Below, one piece after another: positions 1-7,419 of a stretch of 64,000 nucleotides of DNA (positions are counted from its first letter, which is position 1; every line of letters begins with the position of its first letter). The notes beneath the pieces were generated by a model. It worked only from the letters and a program-made list of their open reading frames with translations, made no database searches and had not been told where the DNA came from. Origin of the DNA: Bacillus mycoides (lineage in GTDB: Bacteria; Bacillota; Bacilli; Bacillales; Bacillaceae_G); NCBI RefSeq assembly GCF_018742245.1, contig NZ_CP036132.1, positions 3,777,001 to 3,841,000 of the forward strand, in the 5' to 3' direction. The position numbers and the translations under genes were made by a program.

Positions 1-1
1 A

Positions 2-259
2 AACTCAGCTGCTCCAATGAAAAATATATACACCCTCGCTCACGAAATTGGTCATATTTTATTCACAAGACGAATTCATGGAAAACTTACGCACGCAGAT
101 CCCCACTCTCCAACCGGTTCTGAACATCACCATTCACCATCGAACCTTATGTACCCTATAGTCCCTAGCCCTAATAAAGTTCACATCAATTCATTATTAA
201 CAAATGAACAAAAAGCGCTCTCTTTACAAAGTCCCTTATTACAAAGAAAAAAACAGTAA
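2..259 (+). CDS. Zinc-metalloprotease-like protein, C-terminal part (cut by window start)
   Basis: The reading frame is already open at base 2, so the true start lies outside the window; 85 residues and the stop are visible. An HEIGH motif (HExxH zinc-binding and catalytic signature) occurs near the start of the visible part, followed by histidine-rich sequence and an SNLMYP segment that resembles the Met-turn of metzincin-type proteases. The spacing to a third zinc-binding histidine does not match HExxHxxGxxH exactly, so the subfamily is uncertain. The protein ends in a short basic tail. A bcr1-type repeat begins 63 bases after the stop. The zincin call is well supported by the motif; substrate and location cannot be judged without the N-terminus. 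Confidence 0.6.
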   Translation, partial: NSAAPMKNIYTLAHEIGHILFTRRIHGKLTHADPHSPTGSEHHHSPSNLMYPIVPSPNKVHINSLLTNEQKALSLQSPLLQRKKQ

Positions 260-321
260 CAATCTTGTTACCGTTTAAAACAACATATTCCAATCACCAA
301 ACCAAATACCGGCTGCCAGAA

Positions 322-479
322 ATAAAGTGAAACTATAATCAGTGGGGTTTTTGTTCATCCCCCACTGATTATTAGCCCTCACCAATCGGGCTTTTACGGG
401 CAGTTGATCTCCCACCTAACTTCTTTGCTCCATCCGAATTTTGAGATGGGAGTTTTACTGCCCGTTAATGCGGGATAAA
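322..479 (+). repeat. bcr1-type interspersed repeat, full-length copy
   Basis: This 158-base block is bounded by direct ATAAA copies (322-326 and 475-479; TTTAT on the other strand), the target-site pattern known for bcr1. It starts GTGAAAC and ends TGCGGG. Inside are inverted repeats: AATCAGTGGGG pairs with CCCCCACTGATT, and ACGGGCAGT pairs with ACTGCCCGT. Related copies lie at 3639-3738 and 51421-51576. Its right end supplies the last codons and stop of the leftward gene at 455-727. The family name is from memory of B. cereus-group literature; the repeat itself is plain in the sequence. Confidence 0.85.
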
Positions 480-727
480 AATAGACAACTAAAAGTAAAT
501 GTAATTCCTCTAAAAATCCCAATATAATATTTCTTTGGAAATACTTTTTTGCATATCCAGAGCAGCCCTTTTCCTATTAAACCGAAAAACAAAATATATC
601 CTGATGTGTCATCTAATAAAGTATCAAAATAATCATTATGTATCCTTTTTGCGAAAGCGGTATAGATCCCTAAAATTGCTAATCCTAGAAACATAATAGT
701 TAATATACATATAAATATATTTTGCAT
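455..727 (-). CDS. Small hypothetical membrane protein, 3' end inside a bcr1 repeat
   Basis: This gene encodes a 90-residue protein with a hydrophobic N-terminal segment (about residues 4-24), a second one near 45-58, and a third near 72-84, consistent with a small integral membrane protein. I recognise no family. The last six residues (SRINGQ) and the stop codon are encoded by the bcr1-type repeat at 322-479, so the C-terminus was probably altered when the repeat inserted. It sits downstream of, and on the same strand as, the PadR/HAAS operon with a gap of 67 bases, so it may be its last gene. The start has a GTGGGG sequence upstream as a possible ribosome binding site. Possibly truncated; function unknown. 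Confidence 0.5.
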   Translation of the reverse strand: MQNIFICILTIMFLGLAILGIYTAFAKRIHNDYFDTLLDDTSGYILFFGLIGKGLLWICKKVFPKKYYIGIFRGITFTFSCLFLSRINGQ

Positions 728-794
728 ATTTGTACCCCACTTAATAGAAAATTCCGTTTGCTAATTATTTGCTCGTTACTTTCGTATCGTACAG

Positions 795-1556
795 CTAGTT
801 TATACTTTTTCGCTCTTCAATTTTTAAATACCATCTCATTAATACATATAAACTACCGCACAGAAGTAAAGGCTCTACCATTCCCCAGTATGGGTTTTGC
901 TTTCCTAACTCTTTAAATACAAACATAATTAATAACGGCACGATGACAGCTAATATTCCAATCCAGCCAAGTATATATACTTCAGCAACTAACAGTACAA
1001 TTAAGATAATTCCAGCTAATATATAACTTTGCATAGTAGAAAGGTGCAACATAGGTGTCCCATACCATTTATTCATAAAGATTAATAATACTAGTAATAA
1101 AATTGGTATCATCGAAGCTAAGTAAAGAATACTAAATTCTTTTAGTTTACTTTTAAATGATGACATTTTAAATGCAAAAATAGTTCCCGCAACAGTAATC
1201 ATTAATACAATCGGATATCCAATCAACTGCACATTCGTTAATATAAATTCATGATCGGGACTTTCAAATAAAATATTTGTCAGTAACCAATATCCACCAA
1301 TACCAAGAATCATTCCTAAAATACTTTTTATACTCCCGCTTTTATCCTTCTCCATTTCTTTCGCCAATTCTTCCGCATACGCTTTTGGCGAATCACCAAA
1401 TATGTCACTTACCGTCTTTCCCTCTTGCTCACCTTCTATTAAATGCAGTTCTGCATCCTCTAGAAAAGTATCCACATCTTCTTCTTTAATTCCCTTCGTT
1501 ATTAAATACACTTTCGTATCGATTAAAAACTTTTCCCCTTCTTTAGAAACCTTCAT
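795..1556 (-). CDS. HAAS-domain membrane protein (second paralog)
   Basis: A 253-residue protein with a soluble N-terminal region (about residues 1-75) rich in charged helices (the EDAELHLIEGE segment), followed by about six to eight hydrophobic segments to the C-terminus. The N-terminal pattern matches the HAAS-type domain found in membrane proteins encoded next to PadR regulators. It is clearly paralogous to the upstream neighbour at 1570-2337: both carry FLEDAELHLIEGE, a GDSPK or GSSPK motif and the same topology. A strong GGGAGGG ribosome binding site precedes the ATG. Order padR, paralog 1, paralog 2 with gaps of -1 and 13 bases indicates one operon. The biochemical role is unknown; signalling or envelope-stress functions have been suggested for the family. 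The HAAS call is from recognition, not a search. Confidence 0.65.
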   Translation of the reverse strand: MKVSKEGEKFLIDTKVYLITKGIKEEDVDTFLEDAELHLIEGEQEGKTVSDIFGDSPKAYAEELAKEMEKDKSGSIKSILGMILGIGGYWLLTNILFESPDHEFILTNVQLIGYPIVLMITVAGTIFAFKMSSFKSKLKEFSILYLASMIPILLLVLLIFMNKWYGTPMLHLSTMQSYILAGIILIVLLVAEVYILGWIGILAVIVPLLIMFVFKELGKQNPYWGMVEPLLLCGSLYVLMRWYLKIEERKSIN

Positions 1557-1569
1557 TATTATCCCTCCC

Positions 1570-2337
1570 TTATTTAACCGTTTCTCTTCTATTCGCCTTC
1601 ATCATAATTTCAAGGAAAATTAAAATAAATAAACTTCCATACAAGCATACAATTTGAAATAACATTGGCATAAGATCTTCCGATGTAAATGTTTTAAACA
1701 CTAACATAATAGAAAGCGGAATAATTAAATATAAGTTTTTAAACCATCCTTCAAAATACATATTTATCGCTACTGTAATAATAAAAATCCCACCACCTAA
1801 TATATAACTTTGCACTTGAGTGAATGTAAGCATTTTTGTAGGATATATCACATCTAATATCGTAACGGCTCCTAATAAAAACATTGGCGCGATCATGACT
1901 AAAGACCACATGGAAAACCACGTTTTTGTAAAGCTTGTTACAAAGGTCATTTTACGAAGTAGAAAATTAGGACCCATTACAGCTAAAATCAATGTAAAAC
2001 TATAGCCAATGCACTGAATAAGCGAAATCTGTAAGATCCCATTATTAACTATTAAAATAGAAGCAATGATCCAAAACGAAACGATATTCATTACCGTAAA
2101 TCCAATTTGCTTCCAAGTTTCCTGTCTATCTCTCTCCATCACTTTTACAAGTTCATTTGCATATTCTTTCGGCGAGCTTCCGAAAATTTCTTCTACACTT
2201 TTGCCATCACTCTCACCTTCTATTAAATGCAACTCTGCATCTTCTAAAAAGCTTTCAATATCGCTTTCTTTCACACTCTTTGCAGTTAAAAATAATCTCA
2301 TATCCAATAAAAAATTTCGCGCTTCACTTGATAGCAT
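1570..2337 (-). CDS. HAAS-domain membrane protein (first paralog)
   Basis: A 255-residue protein with a cytosolic-looking N-terminal domain (residues about 1-78, containing FLEDAELHLIEGE and EIFGSSPKEYANEL) and then several transmembrane helices. Its ATG overlaps the padR stop codon by one base (TAATG), implying translational coupling to the repressor. The neighbouring 795-1556 gene is a diverged duplicate. PadR plus HAAS-domain membrane protein is a common pairing in Firmicutes, where PadR controls expression of the pair. No catalytic motif is visible. Confidence is good that it is a real gene and moderate for the family. Confidence 0.65.
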   Translation of the reverse strand: MLSSEARNFLLDMRLFLTAKSVKESDIESFLEDAELHLIEGESDGKSVEEIFGSSPKEYANELVKVMERDRQETWKQIGFTVMNIVSFWIIASILIVNNGILQISLIQCIGYSFTLILAVMGPNFLLRKMTFVTSFTKTWFSMWSLVMIAPMFLLGAVTILDVIYPTKMLTFTQVQSYILGGGIFIITVAINMYFEGWFKNLYLIIPLSIMLVFKTFTSEDLMPMLFQIVCLYGSLFILIFLEIMMKANRRETVK

Positions 2338-2669
2338 TATTTTTTTCTCCCCTTCCCTTCAAGTAGACGCTCTACACTACTTTGCATCGCTTCCCAGCGA
2401 TCCATAAATTCATCCAGTGCTTCCTCGCCTTTTTCTGTTAATGTATAATATTTTCGCTTTGGACCAGATGGAGATTCCTTCATCACACTTGTTATTAATC
2501 CCTCCTTTTGCATTCGTATTAATAACGGATAAATACTTCCCTCACTCGCCATTGTGAAACCATATTTCGCTAGTTTTTCACTCATTTCATAACCATATAT
2601 TTCACCTTCAGAAATAATAGCAAGTAAGCAACCTTCTAAAATCCCTTTTAGCATTTGACTTGTCGACAT
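2337..2669 (-). CDS. PadR-family transcriptional repressor
   Basis: A 110-residue winged-helix protein beginning MSTSQMLKG. The segment with GEIYGYEMSEKL and then SEGSIYPLLIRMQKEG is the typical PadR DNA-binding domain, and GPKRKYYTLTEKGEEAL is the family's wing and C-terminal helix start. It is the first gene of a leftward operon with two HAAS-domain membrane proteins. PadR proteins bind inverted repeats in their own promoters; three matching dyads lie just upstream at 2686-2769, so autorepression is likely. The intergenic region is shared with the divergent dehydrogenase at 2866, which may also be affected. The inducer is unknown. Confidence 0.9.
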   Translation of the reverse strand: MSTSQMLKGILEGCLLAIISEGEIYGYEMSEKLAKYGFTMASEGSIYPLLIRMQKEGLITSVMKESPSGPKRKYYTLTEKGEEALDEFMDRWEAMQSSVERLLEGKGRKK

Positions 2670-2685
2670 ATTTCAAATCCTCCCA

Positions 2686-2769
2686 CTATCTTGTTTTACA
2701 AGATAGATAAGCGTAAGTATCTTGCTTTACAAAATAGTATAGCAGAGACTATTTTGCAAAACAAGATAG
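2686..2769. promoter_or_regulatory. Three tandem dyads, probable PadR operators
   Basis: Three 21-base dyads share the plan CTATCTTG, five bases, CAAGATAG: 2686-2706 (perfect), 2717-2737 and 2749-2769 (near perfect). Their centres are 31 and 32 bases apart, about three helical turns, so bound dimers would lie on one face of the DNA. They sit between padR and the divergent dehydrogenase. Assignment to PadR is inference from position. Confidence 0.7.
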
Positions 2770-2865
2770 CTAAATATATTTTTCCAAATGTTTGCAGGAA
2801 TTTCATTATCACCTCTCTAAATAGAGCAATAAGAGAACTTTTATTATGAAGGAGTGTTTTTCATC

Positions 2866-3642
2866 ATGGTTACAAATCGAGTTGTCTTTTTAACAGGTGC
2901 TGCGAGCGGTATTGGTTATGAAATGGGAAGTGCTTTCGCAAAAGAAGGTGCTAAAGTTGTCATTAGTGATCGTCTTGAAGATCGTGCAAAAGAAGCTGCT
3001 GAACAATTGCAAAAAGAAGGCTATCAAGCTATCGGTTTAAAATGTGATGTTACAGCTGAAGAAGAAATTGCAGCAGCAATTTCTCAAACAGTTGCTCACT
3101 TCGGTTCATTAGACGTATTAATTAACAACGCAGGCATGCAACACGTCTCACCAATTGAAGATTTTCCAACGGATAAGTTCGAACTTCTTATTAAAATTAT
3201 GCAAATTGCTCCATTTATTGCAACCAAGCTTGCCTTTCCTATTATGAAGAAACAACAGTATGGACGAATTATTAATATCGCTTCTATTAACGGCCTTGTC
3301 GGATTTGCTGGAAAAGCTGCTTATAATAGTGCGAAACATGGCGTAATCGGATTAACAAAAGTGGCTGCTTTAGAGGGAGCAACTCATGGAATTACTGTAA
3401 ACGCTCTTTGTCCCGGATATGTTGATACTCCCCTTGTACGAAATCAACTACAAGATTTAGCAACTACACGAAATGTACCACTTGAAAATGTTTTAGAAGA
3501 TGTTATTTATCCTCTTGTACCGCAGAAGCGCTTGTTGCAAGTACAAGAAATTGCAGATTATGCTATGTTTTTAGCAAGTGAAAAGGCAAAAGGCATAACT
3601 GGTCAAGCTGTTGTTATCGATGGTGGATATACTGCTCAATAA
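2866..3642 (+). CDS. 3-hydroxybutyrate dehydrogenase (short-chain dehydrogenase/reductase)
   Basis: A 258-residue cytosolic SDR enzyme, probably oxidising D-3-hydroxybutyrate to acetoacetate with NAD. The Rossmann motif TGAASGIG is at residues 10-17, NNAG at 87-90, and the catalytic Ser140, Tyr153 and Lys157 (YNSAK) are all present. The C-terminal QAVVIDGGYTAQ fits the bacterial 3-hydroxybutyrate dehydrogenase subgroup. I start at the ATG at 2866 because an upstream GTG at 2854 overlaps the ribosome binding site GGAG (2851-2854). The stop codon overlaps the ATAAA target duplication of a bcr1 repeat. Another substrate within the SDR family cannot be excluded. Expression may be influenced by the PadR dyads in the shared intergenic region. 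Confidence 0.8.
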   Translation: MVTNRVVFLTGAASGIGYEMGSAFAKEGAKVVISDRLEDRAKEAAEQLQKEGYQAIGLKCDVTAEEEIAAAISQTVAHFGSLDVLINNAGMQHVSPIEDFPTDKFELLIKIMQIAPFIATKLAFPIMKKQQYGRIINIASINGLVGFAGKAAYNSAKHGVIGLTKVAALEGATHGITVNALCPGYVDTPLVRNQLQDLATTRNVPLENVLEDVIYPLVPQKRLLQVQEIADYAMFLASEKAKGITGQAVVIDGGYTAQ

Positions 3643-3738
3643 AGTGAAACTTTAATCAGTGGGGGTTTTGTTCATCCCCCACTGATTATTAGCCTTCATC
3701 ACCAATCGGACTTTTACGGGCAGTTAATGCGGGATAAA
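3639..3738 (+). repeat. bcr1-type repeat, internally deleted copy
   Basis: This 100-base block has the same ends as the copy at 322-479 and is bounded by ATAAA at 3639-3643 and 3734-3738. It lacks about 58 internal bases: the sequence passes directly from ACGGGCAGTT to AATGCGGG, which removes the central stem. It begins in the stop codon of the dehydrogenase gene. Confidence 0.8.
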
Positions 3739-3775
3739 AATAAAGTTTGCTCCCGAAGAGCAAACTTTATTTTAC
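3736..3775. terminator. Bidirectional terminator
   Basis: A 12-base-pair stem (TAAAGTTTGCTC at 3741-3752 with GAGCAAACTTTA at 3758-3769) has T-rich flanks on both strands. It can end the rightward dehydrogenase transcript and the leftward yvrJ transcript. Confidence 0.75.
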
Positions 3776-3795
3776 TTTCTATCGCGAGGATCTTC

Positions 3796-3933
3796 CTACT
3801 TTAGTAATTGTTTAGGGAGTTTCTCAATTGCAACAATCACTCCGTCTAATTTACTTTCAATGCGATGTAGTAAATATAGCGTTACAACAATTGGAAACCC
3901 CACATTACCTATCATCCTGATCCACTCTTCCAT
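3796..3933 (-). CDS. yvrJ: YvrJ-family small protein
   Basis: A 45-residue protein beginning MEEWIRMIGNVGFPIVVTL and continuing with a short hydrophobic helix and an amphipathic tail (HRIESKLDGVIVAIEKLPK). This is the characteristic layout of the YvrJ family of tiny Firmicute proteins, one N-terminal membrane or surface helix followed by a charged helix. A strong GGGAGGAGAG ribosome binding site precedes the ATG. It stands alone between the mtnA terminator and the terminator at 3736-3775. The role of the family is unknown. The gene symbol is by family only. Confidence 0.7.
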   Translation of the reverse strand: MEEWIRMIGNVGFPIVVTLYLLHRIESKLDGVIVAIEKLPKQLLK

Positions 3934-3983
3934 CTTTCTCTCCTCCCTTCAGTACATAAATAAGAAGAAAAGAGAATCTTAGG

Positions 3984-4021
3984 CATAAAAAAACAAGCTA
4001 TTTGTGATTAGCTTGTTTTTT
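3984..4021 (-). terminator. Terminator of the mtnKA operon
   Basis: On the minus strand AAACAAGCTAATCACAAATAGCTTGTTTTTTT forms a stem followed by a T run; it overlaps the mtnA stop codon. Confidence 0.8.
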
Positions 4022-5063
4022 CAAATAATGACGTAATTTCTTGCTTATAATCTCCACGTAAAATACCTTTCTCAGTTATAATTCCTGTAATTAATCCATG
4101 CGGTGTTACGTCAAATGCAGGGTTAAATACAGGCGTTCCAAGTGGCGCCACTTGTTTCCCAAAAATTTTCGTAACTTCTGTTTCATCTCTTTCTTCAATG
4201 ACAATTTCAGCACCTGTTTGTTTCGTAGTATCAAATGTAGATAACGGTGCTGCAACGTAAAATGGGATACCGAAATACTTTGCTAATATAGCTAAATTTA
4301 ATGTTCCTATTTTATTAGCAGTATCACCGTTTTCAACGATTCGATCTGCCCCTACGATAATCGCATTGATTTCTTTCGTTCGAATTGCATGTGCTGCAGT
4401 ATTATCCGTAATAAGCGTTACATCAATGTCTGCTTGCTTCAATTCCCATGTCGTTAAACGACCACCTTGTAAAACTGGTCTCGTTTCACACGCATACGCA
4501 TGTAAACGCACACCTTTCTCTTTCCCAATATAAAATGGTGCTAATGCAGTTCCATATCTAGCAGTTGCAATACTTCCAGCGTTACAAATTGTTAAAATCT
4601 TATCACCGTCTTTAAAACATGTTAAAGCATGTTCTCCAATACTTCGGCATACCTTTTCATCCTCTTGCTGAATAAGAAGTGCTTCCTCTTCTAATATTTT
4701 TTGTGCTTCTTTTATTGTAGAAATCCCTCGTATAGCTTCTCTCATGCGATCAATTGCCCAAAATAAATTGACTGCCGTCGGACGTGATGTCCCTAAATAG
4801 TTACAATCTCTATTAAACTTCTTTTGAAATTCATCGATATTTGTAGCATCGTATTTCTTTGCCGCAAGCGCCAAACCAAACGCAGCTACAATTCCAATTG
4901 CAGGTGCTCCGCGTACTTCTAACATAATGATACTTTTCCATACCTCTTCAATAGTCGTTAACGTTTTGTATTCTGTACTATGAGGCAGCTTTGTTTGATT
5001 TAATACCGCAATTGCATCACCTTTCCAACTTACAGACCTCGGAACAGTTACAATTGTACTCAT
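4008..5063 (-). CDS. mtnA: Methylthioribose-1-phosphate isomerase
   Basis: A 351-residue cytosolic enzyme that converts 5-methylthioribose-1-phosphate to 5-methylthioribulose-1-phosphate in methionine salvage. It belongs to the eIF2B-like isomerase family: [13 protein letters not shown] near residue 50, the ICNAGSIA segment carrying the catalytic cysteine near 160, and [17 protein letters not shown] with the catalytic aspartate near 240 are all intact. Length matches the family. The ATG overlaps the mtnK stop by four bases (ATGA), so the genes are translationally coupled. Transcription is controlled by the SAM riboswitch upstream of mtnK. Confidence 0.95.
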   Translation of the reverse strand: MSTIVTVPRSVSWKGDAIAVLNQTKLPHSTEYKTLTTIEEVWKSIIMLEVRGAPAIGIVAAFGLALAAKKYDATNIDEFQKKFNRDCNYLGTSRPTAVNLFWAIDRMREAIRGISTIKEAQKILEEEALLIQQEDEKVCRSIGEHALTCFKDGDKILTICNAGSIATARYGTALAPFYIGKEKGVRLHAYACETRPVLQGGRLTTWELKQADIDVTLITDNTAAHAIRTKEINAIIVGADRIVENGDTANKIGTLNLAILAKYFGIPFYVAAPLSTFDTTKQTGAEIVIEERDETEVTKIFGKQVAPLGTPVFNPAFDVTPHGLITGIITEKGILRGDYKQEITSLFEKTS

Positions 5064-6241
5064 GCTTTTATGCCCCCTGAAACTGTCTGTTGAAATAATG
5101 TTCGAAACAGTTGAATATCAGCACACTTAGATTCATATTTTATTAGTTCTTTTCCTAAGTACAGCGCTTGCTTCTTAGCTTGAATTCTTTTTTCTTTATT
5201 TGCTATTCCATCTAAATCCGCTACATGAGCTAAGCCAATTGTTCTACGAATCAGTTCACATCCGGCAAACCCGACGGCATCAGTAAAGATATTTTGCAAA
5301 ATAATTGGTAACCATTGTTTTTCTTTCGTATATGCTTCTACACCTTCTCCAATCCATAACTTCGTAAAAGTTTCTACAAAATAACTCCATGTCTTTTCTA
5401 TATGGAAAAATAGTACACTTCTCTTTTCTTCTTCTCTAGATAAAGCATTTAATAATAGATTTGCAATAAATTGACCGATATCAAATCCAAATGGACCGTA
5501 CGTTGCAAATTCTGGATCAATCACTTTCGTTTCAGAAGGTGATGAAAAAATACTACCAGTATGTAAATCACCATGAATAAGCGCTTCTTTTCTCGTTAAA
5601 AACTTATATTTATATTGTGCTACTTTTAGTTTTAAAGTTTTATCACTCCAAAGTTCATCAATCACTGACTGTAAATCTGACTCATAATCATTCGTATCGT
5701 AATGTCCAAACGGATCTGTAAACACTAAATCTTCTGTGATTTTACTAAGATCTGGATTAACAAATTCACTATCTAACACTCTTTTCTCTTCTGAACGTAC
5801 GCCGAAATCTGAAGTGTAAAATAAAACATGTGCTAGAAAGCGACCAATATGCTGGGATAAAAGAGGATACTCTTCTCCGTCTATTAATCCTTTTCTTGTA
5901 ATCGTTAGCCTTGATAAATCTTCTATTACTGTCAATGCCAACTCCTCATCATGACTGTATACTTCTGGAACGTATTCCGGTACATACTTCGCGAAAATTT
6001 GTAGTGCTTTACTTTCAATCGTTGCTCTTTTTATTGACAATGGCCAGCTCTCACCAACTACTTTTGCATATGGAAGTGCTTGTTTTAATATAATTGTCTT
6101 CTCTCCATCATCTAATTTGAATACGTAATTTAAATTGCCATCTCCAATTTCATGGCAGATTACATTCGCTTTCTTATCAAAGTATCCATGTTCTTTTGCG
6201 TAGTGTACAGCTGTTACTTCTGTTAATGAATAATATCCCAT
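5060..6241 (-). CDS. mtnK: Methylthioribose kinase
   Basis: A 393-residue kinase that phosphorylates 5-methylthioribose with ATP, the first committed step after MTA/SAH nucleosidase in the salvage pathway. The protein-kinase-like (APH) fold motifs are visible: [10 protein letters not shown] (catalytic loop, near residue 225) and DPEFATYGP (metal-binding DxE). The length matches B. subtilis MtnK. A strong GGGGGAGAAG ribosome binding site precedes the ATG. It is the first gene of mtnKA and lies directly behind an S-box leader, so it should be expressed when S-adenosylmethionine is low. Confidence 0.95.
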   Translation of the reverse strand: MGYYSLTEVTAVHYAKEHGYFDKKANVICHEIGDGNLNYVFKLDDGEKTIILKQALPYAKVVGESWPLSIKRATIESKALQIFAKYVPEYVPEVYSHDEELALTVIEDLSRLTITRKGLIDGEEYPLLSQHIGRFLAHVLFYTSDFGVRSEEKRVLDSEFVNPDLSKITEDLVFTDPFGHYDTNDYESDLQSVIDELWSDKTLKLKVAQYKYKFLTRKEALIHGDLHTGSIFSSPSETKVIDPEFATYGPFGFDIGQFIANLLLNALSREEEKRSVLFFHIEKTWSYFVETFTKLWIGEGVEAYTKEKQWLPIILQNIFTDAVGFAGCELIRRTIGLAHVADLDGIANKEKRIQAKKQALYLGKELIKYESKCADIQLFRTLFQQTVSGGIKA

Positions 6242-6262
6242 CGTCTTCTCCCCCTTTTAATT

Positions 6263-6470
6263 CAGAGGTTTTTCTAGCACAGAAAAACCTCTTCCCACAA
6301 AGAAAGAGGTTTGAAGTTTATCTTCTCCCCTCTTATCTGCCAGAAAGTTTACTTTCTGCTGGAATTAGCACCGTGCCTTTTGACGTCATAAACGCCCCAT
6401 TTCACAATGGTATTGCGGTCGGTTGCTGGGCTTCATCGGGCCAAATCCCTCCACCTGCTCTTGATAAGAG
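6263..6470 (-). ncRNA. S-box (SAM-I) riboswitch of mtnKA
   Basis: Read on the minus strand, the leader opens CTCTTATCAAGAGCAGGTGG and contains GCCCGATGAAGCCCAGCAACC, then CACGGTGCTAATTCC and closes with CAGATAAGAG, the conserved SAM-I aptamer blocks (about 6328-6470). It is followed by mutually exclusive hairpins at 6263-6312, one of them AAACCTCTT/AAGAGGTTTTTCT with a T run, acting as the terminator. High SAM should cause early termination. Confidence 0.95.
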
Positions 6471-6507
6471 TTGTATAATTTTTTGAATTTTTAACTTTAT
6501 GATGAAG

Positions 6508-6537
6508 ACTATACCAAGAATAAAAATCACTTGTCAA
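6508..6537 (-). promoter_or_regulatory. Vegetative (sigma-A) promoter of the mtnKA leader
   Basis: On the minus strand a consensus -35 TTGACA (6532-6537) and -10 TATAGT (6508-6513) are 18 bases apart, ending about 40 bases before the riboswitch. The -35 lies just behind the mtnU stop codon. Confidence 0.7.
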
Positions 6538-6541
6538 CATT

Positions 6542-7321
6542 TTATTTGTATAATTCTGGACGACGATCTGCAAAAACTGGGATTCCTTTGCGAACCTCTT
6601 TAATTTTCTCGAATTTAAGCTCTCCAAATAAAATAAATTCCTCTTCATTTGCCTCTACTACAACTTCACCCCAAGGATCGACAATTAAAGAATGACCTGC
6701 AAACTCATTGTTCGGATCCTTTCCTGCTCTATTACATGCTACAACATAACACTGGTTTTCAACTGCTCTCGCCTGTAAAAGCAAACGCCAATGCGCTAAA
6801 CGTACTAATGGCCATTCTGCTACAACAAATAAAACTTTTGCACCTTTAGCAGTATGAACACGCATCCACTCCGGAAAACGAATATCATAGCAAATTGTGC
6901 CAGCGCACTCTACATCATCTAGCTTAAATTCACCTGTCTCATTACCAGCTACTAAATATTTATGTTCATCCATAAGCTGAAATAAATGTACTTTACTATA
7001 TTCATTGACTAGATTCCCTTCATTGTTTACAACATACATTGTATTTGTAACACCTTGCTCTGTTTGCTTCGCTATGGAACCACCAACAATATGTACACCA
7101 TATTGTTTCGACCACTCTTTCAACTTTTCTTTCGTTTCCAATCCATCCCTATCTGCAATTTCAGAAAGTCTTGTTAAATCATATCCTGTTGTCCATAATT
7201 CTGGTAAGACGATAACATCTGGTCTTTCCTTCATAGCTTCGCTTATTTTATTTTTAGCGTTCTCAATATTTTTTTCTACATCACCAAAGACAATATCCAT
7301 TTGAATACATGCGACTTTCAT
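6542..7321 (-). CDS. mtnU: Carbon-nitrogen hydrolase of methionine salvage (omega-amidase type)
   Basis: A 259-residue nitrilase-superfamily enzyme. The Glu-Lys-Cys triad is in place: LPELWTTGYDL (Glu near residue 42), YSKVHLF (Lys near 110) and TICYDIRFPEW (Cys near 144). Its position between mtnKA and mtnE, as in B. subtilis ykrU, supports the role of hydrolysing the keto-acid amide (2-oxoglutaramate or 2-oxosuccinamate) formed when MtnE uses glutamine or asparagine as amino donor. It has no S-box of its own; its start faces mtnE across about 98 bases. The ribosome binding site before the ATG is weak (GGGGCGG). The hydrolase family is certain; the exact substrate is inferred from context. 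Confidence 0.85.
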   Translation of the reverse strand: MKVACIQMDIVFGDVEKNIENAKNKISEAMKERPDVIVLPELWTTGYDLTRLSEIADRDGLETKEKLKEWSKQYGVHIVGGSIAKQTEQGVTNTMYVVNNEGNLVNEYSKVHLFQLMDEHKYLVAGNETGEFKLDDVECAGTICYDIRFPEWMRVHTAKGAKVLFVVAEWPLVRLAHWRLLLQARAVENQCYVVACNRAGKDPNNEFAGHSLIVDPWGEVVVEANEEEFILFGELKFEKIKEVRKGIPVFADRRPELYK

Positions 7322-7419
7322 TTTGTCCGCCCCATTCCTAATTTTTTATTTACAAAATACTGGAAAGATTATATCATTTGTCACTAGAATTGTAACAACT
7401 TTCAAAAGAGGTGAAAAGT

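Noticed and set aside
6280..6312. Separate gene terminator upstream of mtnK
   Set aside because: It is part of the SAM riboswitch expression platform, so it is included in that feature.
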